Part shown: positions 1 through 4,668 of the stretch, piece after piece
Layout: each line of letters starts with the position of its first letter
How positions within the stretch are numbered: the first letter of the stretch is position 1
Translations under genes and position numbers: made by a program
Assembly (NCBI GenBank): GCA_005877535.1
Contig: VBOM01000157.1
Coordinates: 1 to 6,361, forward strand
Direction: 5' to 3'
Origin: Nitrospirota bacterium
GTDB lineage: Bacteria; Nitrospirota; Nitrospiria; Nitrospirales; Nitrospiraceae
Length of the DNA stretch: 6,361 nt
The notes under the pieces: generated by a model
Told to the model about the DNA's origin: nothing
What the model saw: the letters and a program-made list of their open reading frames with translations, nothing else
Database searches by the model: none

Positions 1-430
1 CATGAATCCAGAGCTGGCCTGGACTCCGGCGCCAGGTTGTCCGGAGGGTCTGTCTCTCTATTGGCTGCTTGAAGGCGATGCGAGGAGACTGGCTATCCAG
101 GTGAGTTGTCACCAGGATATTGCCGGCGACAGTGCATTCTCGTTTGGCATGCTGGCCGAGTTCGAGGGGCGGTTGCGGGAAGGGGGAGCCTGGTGGTACC
201 CGCGTCTATTTTGGGAGTCGGGGTTGCTGGGGCAGGTGCTGTACTTGGAAGCGGAAGCTGCGGGGGTACGGGCTACCGGGATCGGATGTTTCTTCGACGA
301 TCCAGTCCATGAGATCGTAGCGATGAAGGGGCTGAGCCTCCAATCGCTTTATCACTTCACGATCGGTGGACCGGTGGAGGATCGGAGATTGATGACGCTG
401 CCGGCATACCGTCACTTTAATACTTTATAA
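1..430 (+). CDS. Nitroreductase-like (SagB/ThcOx-type) protein, C-terminal part, 5' truncated
   Basis: The last 142 residues of a longer protein are visible, ending at TAA 428-430. The first in-frame ATG is at base 2, right at the window edge, and homologous proteins are several hundred residues long, so I treat it as an internal Met. Family signs are the GLSLYWLLEGDARRLA stretch (about residues 17-32), VSCHQDIAGDSAFSFGML (34-51), and the nitroreductase-fold end GQVLYLEAEAAGVRATGIG (77-95) followed by CFFDDPVHEI and YHFTIGGPV. In SagB/nitroreductase-like flavoproteins this segment packs around FMN and helps form the dimer. The family performs FMN-dependent redox chemistry, but the substrate here cannot be deduced. 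No signal peptide or membrane segment is visible in this part. The family call is from remembered motif patterns, so it is fairly sure for the fold and weak for the function. The downstream gene starts only 36 bases later but has its own candidate promoter. Confidence 0.72.
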   Translation, partial: MNPELAWTPAPGCPEGLSLYWLLEGDARRLAIQVSCHQDIAGDSAFSFGMLAEFEGRLREGGAWWYPRLFWESGLLGQVLYLEAEAAGVRATGIGCFFDDPVHEIVAMKGLSLQSLYHFTIGGPVEDRRLMTLPAYRHFNTL

Positions 431-450
431 TTGTAAATATATCATAAACT

Positions 451-456
451 TATAAT
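451..456 (+). promoter_or_regulatory. Perfect TATAAT -10 box, possible near-leaderless start
   Basis: TATAAT at 451-456 sits in an AT-rich spacer with about 8 G/C in 46 bases. A start about 7 bases downstream would fall near base 463, only some 4 bases before the ATG at 467. The -35 match is poor: the hexamer at 17-bp spacing is TAATTG (428-433), while the better-looking TTGTAA (431-436) is only 14 bp away. There is no Shine-Dalgarno sequence before the ATG, which fits a nearly leaderless mRNA. The -10 is seen directly; its use is inferred. Confidence 0.45.
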
Positions 457-466
457 ACTATTCCTC

Positions 467-1321
467 ATGTTTAAAATAAAGAAACAATCCGACAAGCCAA
501 AGCCAGCGATCCTCTATAACGTCATCGAGGACTACTCTGAATTCAACGCACCAGGGAATGTGACGGCCTGTGCCATGACGCATCAGGAAGACCTTCCTGC
601 GCATGCGAAAGTCTTGTCGGAAAGCTATGAGGTTCCGCTGGATACAATGACCACCTTACTGACGGAGGGTGGGTTCTACGTCTATCCTGAGATCGGGGGA
701 TTGCTCACGCGAGGATTGTTTGCCTGCGTCATCGGTCCCATCGGTGTGGTGCCCAAACAGACTTTCGTTCTGGATCTCATGCAGTTTGCCGAGGCGGAGC
801 ACATGGCCCGCGCTCGGTCACTGGCGTTTCTCGACGCCGCGTTTCACGTGTTCACCCGTACGTTGCCTGATGAACTCAAGAGGAAGCTTCAGCAGAAGAA
901 TCTTGGAATCGACTACCGGACGTTGGATCGCGCAGTCGCGAAAGGCGGAGACATCAAGTACATCGACTTTCGCAAGGATTGGTCCCCGCATTTTAAGCGA
1001 CTCTGCATCATGCCGGATGGGCGATTGGTTGAGACGGGAGGAGTGAAAGAATTCGCGCAGCTCCATGGCATTACGCAGGCGCAGGCCAAGACGTTGGTCG
1101 AGCAGGGGGGCACGCTGGAAGTGAACGGCGAGATTCTGGCATGTCAGATTGTGAATGGTCGGCCGGCGGTGGCGCGGTTTACTGCGAAGAACTATGCGAA
1201 GGCCAAGGAGTTGGTCGCGACGAAAGGGCTCCATATCATGGATGCCTTGAGTGAGGTGGCGTACAACGATCCGGTGATGATGCGTTCGTTGGTCAGGAAA
1301 GAACTCAGTGGAGGGCGATGA
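467..1321 (+). CDS. Conserved-looking hypothetical protein, 284 aa, cytoplasmic
   Basis: I do not recognise this protein. The frame is closed upstream by TAA at 434-436, and the ATG at 467 is the first usable start, although no Shine-Dalgarno precedes it. The N-terminus is short and basic (MFKIKKQSDKPKP) and is not a signal peptide. A moderately hydrophobic stretch lies at about residues 78-103 (GGLLTRGLFACVIGPIGVV), probably a buried core rather than a membrane span. The middle (about 105-145) looks helical and charged. Residues 170-200 hold an FKRLCIMPDGRLVETGGVKEF stretch, split here as FKRLCIMPDG and RLVETGGVKEF. The rest (200-284) is helical with small-residue and Lys-rich segments. Composition is soluble and fully coding-like, with a third-position GC bias matching its neighbours. 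The stop overlaps a small ORF by ATGA, and a lipoprotein gene follows, so the three may be co-transcribed. No function is assigned. Confidence 0.85.
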   Translation: MFKIKKQSDKPKPAILYNVIEDYSEFNAPGNVTACAMTHQEDLPAHAKVLSESYEVPLDTMTTLLTEGGFYVYPEIGGLLTRGLFACVIGPIGVVPKQTFVLDLMQFAEAEHMARARSLAFLDAAFHVFTRTLPDELKRKLQQKNLGIDYRTLDRAVAKGGDIKYIDFRKDWSPHFKRLCIMPDGRLVETGGVKEFAQLHGITQAQAKTLVEQGGTLEVNGEILACQIVNGRPAVARFTAKNYAKAKELVATKGLHIMDALSEVAYNDPVMMRSLVRKELSGGR

Positions 1322-1371
1322 ATCAACGAACTCCATCCAGTCGCGTTGATGGGGGTAGCCGGAGGCCGTGA
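1318..1371 (+). CDS. Possible 17-aa linker ORF overlapping both neighbours
   Basis: An ATG at 1318 shares ATGA with the stop of the 284-aa gene. It opens a 17-codon frame reading MNQRTPSSRVDGGSRRP, and its TGA (1369-1371) shares its last base with the ATG of the lipoprotein gene (TGATG). GGAGG at 1310-1314 lies 3 bases upstream of the start, which is close for a ribosome site. Stop-start overlaps at both ends suggest termination-reinitiation that couples the two large genes. The alternative is that it is simply a 49-base intergenic gap with chance overlaps. The peptide is Arg/Ser/Pro-rich and resembles no known family to me. Confidence 0.25.
   Translation: MNQRTPSSRVDGGSRRP
1361..1365 (+). 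promoter_or_regulatory. Ribosome binding site GGAGG of the lipoprotein gene
   Basis: GGAGG ends 5 bases before ATG 1371 but only 2 bases before the in-frame GTG at 1368. The spacing therefore favours ATG 1371 as the true start. This gives a lipoprotein precursor of 138 residues rather than 139. Confidence 0.6.
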
Positions 1372-1787
1372 TGGCTCGATCGCGTGGTTTTCTTATTATC
1401 ATGCTTCTTGTCGCGGGCTGTGCGGCATCCAAACCGATTCTCTATCCCAATCCCCATTTACAGCAGGTCGGTGAGGAAGTGGCGGATCGGGATATCGACG
1501 AGTGCCGGGAGATGGCCAAAGAAGCCGGTGCGAAGCCGAGTCAGGGGAAATCGGGGCAAGTCGCCGGCAGTACTGCGATCGGAGGTGGAATCGGATCTGC
1601 CGCTGGGGCAGTGGGCGGTGCCATAGTCGGTCGTCCGGGACGCGGCGCAATGGTCGGTGCAGCCAGTGGTGCGACAGTAGGGTTCCTGCGCGGGCTCTTC
1701 CGTCGCTCGCCTCCGAGCAATGCCTATAAACAGTTTGTTCAACGCTGTCTTAAGGAGCGTGGCTACGATCCTGTGGGTTGGGAGTGA
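1371..1787 (+). CDS. Glycine-zipper outer-membrane-type lipoprotein
   Basis: This is a small exported lipoprotein of 138 residues. The N-terminus MARSRGF is basic, followed by the hydrophobic LIIMLLVAGC with a good lipobox (VAGC, lipidated Cys17). Residues +2 and +3 are Ala-Ala rather than Asp, which predicts outer-membrane sorting where a Lol system exists. After a polar segment (about 20-60, with Cys45 in DECREMAKEAG) comes a glycine-zipper region at about 65-108, with repeated GxxxG spacing such as GGGIGSAAGAVGGAIVG and GAMVGAASGATVGFLRG. Glycine zippers pack helices tightly in or on membranes. The C-terminal tail has a second Cys in QRCLKERGYDPVGWE, similar to the ends of other small glycine-zipper lipoproteins. 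Its role is probably envelope structure or stress, with no specific partner visible. It sits downstream of the 284-aa gene with GGAGG at good spacing, and may be translationally coupled through the linker ORF. Confidence 0.85.
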   Translation: MARSRGFLIIMLLVAGCAASKPILYPNPHLQQVGEEVADRDIDECREMAKEAGAKPSQGKSGQVAGSTAIGGGIGSAAGAVGGAIVGRPGRGAMVGAASGATVGFLRGLFRRSPPSNAYKQFVQRCLKERGYDPVGWE

Positions 1788-2255
1788 GAGTCGGATTCTG
1801 CGGGGCTGGCAAGGCACTCTTCCTGGAGAGGGAAAAGTCGACCCCCATGAGCATACCGGTCACATTGGTGATGATGTTGAAGATTAAGGGAAAGCGGTTG
1901 TGGCAATAGACTTGAGAGAACTCAATGGCGAGGGACAGCGGTACAACAATATTCGTGAGACGATGGGGAGAAGCAATCGCCGTGAACGGCTGGAAGAGGT
2001 AATTAGACGGCTCAGAAAATAGCCAAGAGGAAAAAAGAGCCCGGCATTCCCGGCAATGTCAGAGAAGATGTCGAGAAGGTATGTTGGTGAACGGAGATCT
2101 TCAGCGGTCGGAACCCATTTGATGTATTCACAGTGAGAATGACCCACAAAGTTGCCCAGGGGCAATAGCCCCACCAAAAGAATAAGCACGATCCAGAGGA
2201 TAAGGCAGCTCAGGTCTGGCGTTCTTGTGAGCGTGCTCATTTCGAAGAGGTGCAT
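1750..2255 (-). pseudogene. VanZ-like membrane protein, broken by a frameshift
   Basis: Two halves of a VanZ-like protein lie in different minus-strand frames. The 5' half starts at ATG 2255 (AGGAAG at 2263-2258 upstream) and gives a first membrane helix (LSCLILWIVLILLVGLLPLG). This is followed by WVPTAEDLRSPTYLLDIFSD and NAGLFFPLGYFLSRL, the family's typical 'N-x-FxPLGxxL' second helix. In this frame the sequence then degenerates and stops at 1884. The 3' half is in the frame one base back and continues as HRLTNIVVPLSLAIEFSQ, YCHNRFP and NIITNVTGMLMGVDF, matching the VanZ third and fourth helices (SLAIEFSQ, TNxxGxxxG). It ends at TAA 1752-1750, antisense to the lipoprotein 3' end. The break lies at roughly 1965-2025, consistent with a 1-base deletion (or a 2-base insertion). 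Together the halves give about 150-160 residues, normal for the family. The name comes from a teicoplanin-resistance gene, but most members have unknown function and no resistance is implied. A sequencing error or strain-level indel remains possible. Confidence 0.68.
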
Positions 2256-2388
2256 TTCTTCCTGCCAGAATCATGACGACACGACGGTCCATTGCCAGGC
2301 ATTTGCTCTATTGACGGCAAGACTGAGGGAATCGACTGTAAACTGACAATGATGACAAGGCCGAAGAAATTCGGTTGGGTCGTTATCG

Positions 2389-2751
2389 CTACTTGGCGAG
2401 TTCTTCGTCGATGGCTTCGACGAGTTTGGCAAGGTCAAAAGGTTTTTCGAAGACGCGACGGGCACCAAAGAGTTTTGCGACGTCGAGGAAGTTGCGGTCG
2501 CCTTGCGCACCTGACATGGCGATGACCTTCGCGTCGATATACTCCCGCGTCAGTTGTAATGTGGCTTCGAGGCCGTCGGTTCCCGGCATCAGAATGTCCA
2601 TAAGGACGAGGTCGACTTTGTTCTGCTGGTAGAGAGTCAAGCCCTCCTGACCATCGCGGGCTAGGAGCACATGGTGGTGGGCCCTTTCAAGAACTTCCTT
2701 CAGGAGGTTCCGGATCGATTCTTCGTCGTCGATAATAAGGATTGTGGCCAT
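2389..2751 (-). CDS. Single-domain response regulator (CheY-like receiver)
   Basis: This 120-residue protein is a complete REC domain and nothing more. All signature residues are present: the acidic pair Asp8-Asp9 in ILIIDDEES, the phospho-acceptor Asp52 in LVLMDILMPG, Ser80 in AMSGA (the Thr/Ser switch position), and Lys103 in FEKPF. It should accept a phosphoryl group from a histidine kinase and act through protein-protein contact or a phosphorelay, since it has no output domain. No kinase or partner is encoded nearby, so its pathway is unknown. The ATG at 2751 has no strong Shine-Dalgarno. A candidate promoter lies 32-60 bases upstream. The Val100-Phe101 pair near Lys103 occupies the usual aromatic-switch region, but its signalling surface cannot be judged from sequence alone. 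Confidence 0.95.
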   Translation of the reverse strand: MATILIIDDEESIRNLLKEVLERAHHHVLLARDGQEGLTLYQQNKVDLVLMDILMPGTDGLEATLQLTREYIDAKVIAMSGAQGDRNFLDVAKLFGARRVFEKPFDLAKLVEAIDEELAK

Positions 2752-2782
2752 AGCGATAGCGTAACGCCTATTCGATTTTTGG

Positions 2783-2811
2783 ATCTTACCTGTGTTGGGT
2801 TCTCCTGTCTA
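2783..2811 (-). promoter_or_regulatory. Sigma70-type promoter for the response regulator
   Basis: On the minus strand TAGACA (plus 2806-2811) and TAAGAT (plus 2783-2788) are separated by exactly 17 bp. Each matches its consensus at 5 of 6 positions. The predicted start is near 2776, giving a leader of about 25 bases to the ATG at 2751. It suggests the receiver gene is transcribed separately from the PstS-like gene upstream. Confidence 0.5.
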
Positions 2812-2818
2812 GGGAGAA
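2800..2818. repeat. Inverted repeat TTCTCC-N7-GGAGAA
   Basis: Perfect 6-bp arms (2800-2805 and 2813-2818) flank a 7-base loop, 22 bases past the stop of the PstS-like gene. No T-tract follows on either strand, so it is not a classical intrinsic terminator. The -35 hexamer of the response-regulator promoter lies in the loop, so a protein bound to both arms would cover it. This could be an operator, a weak terminator, or chance. Confidence 0.25.
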
Positions 2819-2839
2819 GTTGATAGGAGGCAAGGGTGA

Positions 2840-3736
2840 TCAGGATGATGGTGAGGAAGGACCGGGCTGTTGCGCGTTGGGAGGAACGGTTGTAGGGACT
2901 GACGGCTCGATGGGGACGAACATGGTGCGGAGTAATTTCTGCCCGTCAGCCGAGCAGACGAAGGAGAGAAATGATTTGGTGAGCGGATCCGGCTCTGTCG
3001 CAGTGAGCATGAGGACCGGTCGGCGCAGCCTGTACCGCCCATTTTTCACGGTGGCTTCTCCTGGATCGACCTGATCGACCTTCAGGATATGAATGGAAAT
3101 GCCGTCCTCTTGCGCTTTCAACGCCGCCGCCAATGAAATGTAGCTGACCGTGGCATCGCGCCCGGACACCAGACTCAATACTTTTTGATCAGAGCGAACC
3201 GGGGCCGCAGATGTCCCCATCCCTTCCGTGAGACCCAGAGAATTCTGGAAGCCGGCTGTAAGATTGTTTGCTGAGGTGCGAGGAATCACTTCGACTTTGG
3301 CTGGAGCGCCATCCAGTTTAGCCCAGGTGGTGATCTGTGCGGAAAATAATCCTTTGACTTGGGCACTGGATACTTCTTTGACGGGGTTCGCAAAATTGAC
3401 AATGACCGCGATGCCATCCCATGCGATCTGCGTGGCCTTGAGGGCAGGATCTGGTTGGTCGGTCACAGCGATTTGAGCTTCTCCAGTTTTCACCAGATGA
3501 ATGGCTCGCACCGTGGTGTCCCATTGAAGGTCGATCGCCGTGCCGGGATGCAGATGTTCGTATGCCTTCGCCAGATCGAGGACGACAGGTGATTCTGGGC
3601 CATAGCCTGCGATGAGGATGCGACCGGTGACGGCAGCGTCGGCATTGCAGAGGAGGGAGAGACCACTGCTGAGCAGTAACGTTCCCACAGCAATGGTATA
3701 AACACGAGACGAAAGAGTGACTGTTCTCTGTGCCAC
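2840..3736 (-). CDS. Secreted PstS-like phosphate/oxyanion-binding protein
   Basis: This 298-residue protein has a Sec signal peptide (basic start, hydrophobic VYTIAVGTLLLSSGLSLL, likely cleavage after ADA at about 34). The rest is a PstS-like type-2 periplasmic binding fold: GRILIAGYGPESPVVLDLAKAYEHLHPG (39-65, given here as GRILIAGYGP and LAKAYEHLHPG), GEAQIAVTDQPD (85-96), WDGIAVIVNFANPV (106-119), LFSAQITTWAKLDG (130-143) and the late VKNGRYRLRRPVLML (230-244). These match PstS landmarks such as DGIAVIVNPxNP and IFxGxITxW. The phosphate-gripping R-x-x-SGT loop is changed to PRTSANNLT (152-160), so the ligand may not be phosphate. The C-terminus (about 278-298) is a Pro/Ser/Thr-rich tail with no fold. 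The start is GTG 3736 with GAGGAG 8 bases upstream. No pstCAB permease or phoU is nearby, so it may act as an orphan binding or sensory protein. Confidence 0.85.
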   Translation of the reverse strand: MAQRTVTLSSRVYTIAVGTLLLSSGLSLLCNADAAVTGRILIAGYGPESPVVLDLAKAYEHLHPGTAIDLQWDTTVRAIHLVKTGEAQIAVTDQPDPALKATQIAWDGIAVIVNFANPVKEVSSAQVKGLFSAQITTWAKLDGAPAKVEVIPRTSANNLTAGFQNSLGLTEGMGTSAAPVRSDQKVLSLVSGRDATVSYISLAAALKAQEDGISIHILKVDQVDPGEATVKNGRYRLRRPVLMLTATEPDPLTKSFLSFVCSADGQKLLRTMFVPIEPSVPTTVPPNAQQPGPSSPSS

Positions 3737-3744
3737 GATCGATG

Positions 3745-3768
3745 CTCCTCTTTGTCTTCATCATACCA
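3745..3768 (-). promoter_or_regulatory. Extended -10 and ribosome site of the PstS-like gene
   Basis: On the minus strand TGG-TATGAT (plus 3768-3760) is an extended -10 element with a 5/6 hexamer. The -35 position (GACGTG) is poor, as is tolerated in extended -10 promoters. GAGGAG (plus 3750-3745) lies 8 bases before the GTG at 3736. The predicted leader is only about 17 bases and includes this ribosome site. Confidence 0.4.
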
Positions 3769-3770
3769 GA

Positions 3771-3782
3771 GACCGATCGGTC
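3771..3782. promoter_or_regulatory. Perfect 12-bp palindrome, possible operator
   Basis: GACCGATCGGTC is fully self-complementary and lies just upstream of the extended -10 of the PstS-like gene, overlapping its weak -35 region. This is a common place for a dimeric activator or repressor. The regulator is unknown and no second copy was noticed in the window. The palindrome is seen; a regulatory role is inferred. Confidence 0.3.
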
Positions 3783-3871
3783 CACGTCGCGCCTCGCGCG
3801 GCAAGGATAGAATCACAGGGGACGAAGTGGTTTCGATGGATCACGAGGACATGACAAGCTATAAAAATGGG

Positions 3872-3900
3872 TTGACTGACCCGGGCGCTTTTGATACAAG
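3872..3900 (+). promoter_or_regulatory. Sigma70-type promoter for the YcbK-like peptidase
   Basis: TTGACT (3872-3877, 5/6) and TACAAG (3895-3900, 4/6) are 17 bp apart. A TGA directly before the -10 (3892-3894) supplies an extended -10 TG motif. Transcription would start near 3906, about 45 bases before the favoured TTG start at 3951. Confidence 0.5.
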
Positions 3901-3940
3901 GGCCTGAACCCTCCTGACAGACTGCAGTGCACCTTCTCCC

Positions 3941-3953
3941 GGAGTGTTTCTTG
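3941..3953 (+). promoter_or_regulatory. Ribosome site GGAG with TTG start codon
   Basis: GGAG (3941-3944) lies 6 bases before an in-frame TTG at 3951-3953. The upstream in-frame GTG at 3927 has no purine-rich site at useful spacing. The TTG start also places the twin-arginine motif about ten residues from the N-terminus, as is usual. Confidence 0.45.
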
Positions 3954-4517
3954 TTACATCCAGATTCCTGGCCCTGGACTCGTCGATCTTTCTTAAAAAC
4001 GTCTGTTGTCGGGCTTCTGTTGCTCGGCAGCAGGCTGCTCAATCCATCGGTCGCGCGTGCAAACGAACTTCCTGACGGCGAACTCACCTTCTTCAACGTG
4101 CACACGCGCGAACGGTTGCGGGTCCGCTATCGTGATGACGCAGGGAACTATGACCTTGCGGCGCTGGATGAAGTGAATCATATTCTGCGCTGTCATCACA
4201 CAGGAGAAGTCGCAGCCATCGATGTGCAATTGCTGGAGCACGTAAATCTTGTGCACAAAGCGGTCAATGGCGCAGGCGAGATTCACGTAATTTCTGGCTA
4301 TCGGTCGCCCGAATACAATGCGCTGCTCGTGAAGCGGAGCCGGCGAGTCGCGCAGCACAGCCTGCATATCCAGGGGCAGGCGCTCGACTTCTATGTTCCC
4401 GGTGTCAAGCTTCGTGAGATTCGCCATGCAGCGTTGAGGCTGCAGTACGGTGGGGTAGGGTATTATTCTCGCGCGAAGTTCATCCATCTCGATTGCGGTC
4501 CTTTCCGTACCTGGTAG
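3951..4517 (+). CDS. Tat-exported YcbK/DUF882 peptidase (M15-type)
   Basis: This is a probable zinc-dependent murein peptidase of the YcbK/DUF882 family, related to M15 D-Ala-D-Ala carboxypeptidases; E. coli MepK cleaves peptidoglycan cross-links. With the TTG start it has 188 residues; GTG 3927 would give 196. The N-terminus carries a textbook twin-arginine motif TRRSFLK (10-16), then a hydrophobic TSVVGLLLLG and a likely cleavage site after SVARA, so export should be folded and through Tat. The mature domain shows ISGYRSPEYN (about 114-123), the metal motif SLHIQGQALDF with His139 and Asp146, and the C-terminal FIHLDCGPFRTW with His179. These match the family's HxxxxxxD and HxD ligands. Length is typical. 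It is divergent from the PstS-like gene, and glgB converges on it. Confidence 0.9.
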   Translation: MLHPDSWPWTRRSFLKTSVVGLLLLGSRLLNPSVARANELPDGELTFFNVHTRERLRVRYRDDAGNYDLAALDEVNHILRCHHTGEVAAIDVQLLEHVNLVHKAVNGAGEIHVISGYRSPEYNALLVKRSRRVAQHSLHIQGQALDFYVPGVKLREIRHAALRLQYGGVGYYSRAKFIHLDCGPFRTW

Positions 4518-4541
4518 CTCCCTCCCCGCAGGATCTTGGCC

Positions 4542-4601
4542 GCGAGACAAGCGAGACGCGCGGGAAAGGCGCGACTGGTGGGCGAGTGCGACGGGCGAGA
4601 C
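4542..4601. repeat. Clustered GCGAGAC heptamers
   Basis: GCGAGAC occurs at 4542-4548, 4551-4557 and 4595-4601, with a partial GCGAG at 4582-4586. A reverse-complement copy, GTCTCGC, lies at 4644-4650. The density within 110 bases of non-coding DNA is striking and suggests a decayed or modular intergenic repeat that overlaps the larger inverted repeat. Confidence 0.5.
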
Positions 4602-4650
4602 GAGGTGGAAATCCACTCTGGCCATGTCGCGCCTTTCTCGCATGTCTCGC
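4551..4650. repeat. Large imperfect inverted repeat between convergent genes
   Basis: Arms of 25 bases (4551-4575 and 4626-4650) are complementary at 22 positions, including an unbroken 12-bp inner block (GAAAGGCGCGAC with GTCGCGCCTTTC). Two of the three differences are G-T pairs in plus-strand RNA and one is C-A. The arms enclose a 50-base interior that contains a smaller hairpin, GTGG-AAAT-CCAC. The element fills most of the 151-base gap between the peptidase stop (4517) and the glgB stop (4669). No T-tract follows either side, so it is not a standard intrinsic terminator, but it could block read-through in both directions or be a dispersed palindromic repeat. Confidence 0.75.
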
Positions 4651-4668
4651 GCTTCACGCGCCACGTAA

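Noticed and set aside
818..1432. Long minus-strand frame of 204 codons opposite the 284-aa gene
   Set aside because: It is rich in Arg, His, Gln and Pro, has no family motifs, and lies wholly opposite better coding frames. It is a mirror frame of GC-rich coding DNA.
2030..2038. Run of six T on the minus strand (C TTT TTT) as a programmed -1 frameshift site in the VanZ-like gene
   Set aside because: Shifting there would lose the conserved FFPLGYFL segment, which is read correctly in the upstream frame. The first base also breaks the X-XXY-YYZ rule. An indel further downstream fits better.
1750..2255. Reading the VanZ-like gene as glycopeptide resistance
   Set aside because: Most VanZ-family proteins occur outside van clusters, no vanHAX-type genes are present, and this copy appears broken.
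2359..2376. Small hairpin CCGAA-GAAA-TTCGG downstream of the response-regulator gene as a terminator
   Set aside because: The stem has only 5 bp (7 with G-T pairs on the plus strand, which is the wrong strand), and no T-tract follows.
3786..3802. GTCGCGCCTCGCGCGGC as another copy of the 4626-4650 repeat arm
   Set aside because: Only the first 9 bases match, which is not convincing in GC-rich DNA.
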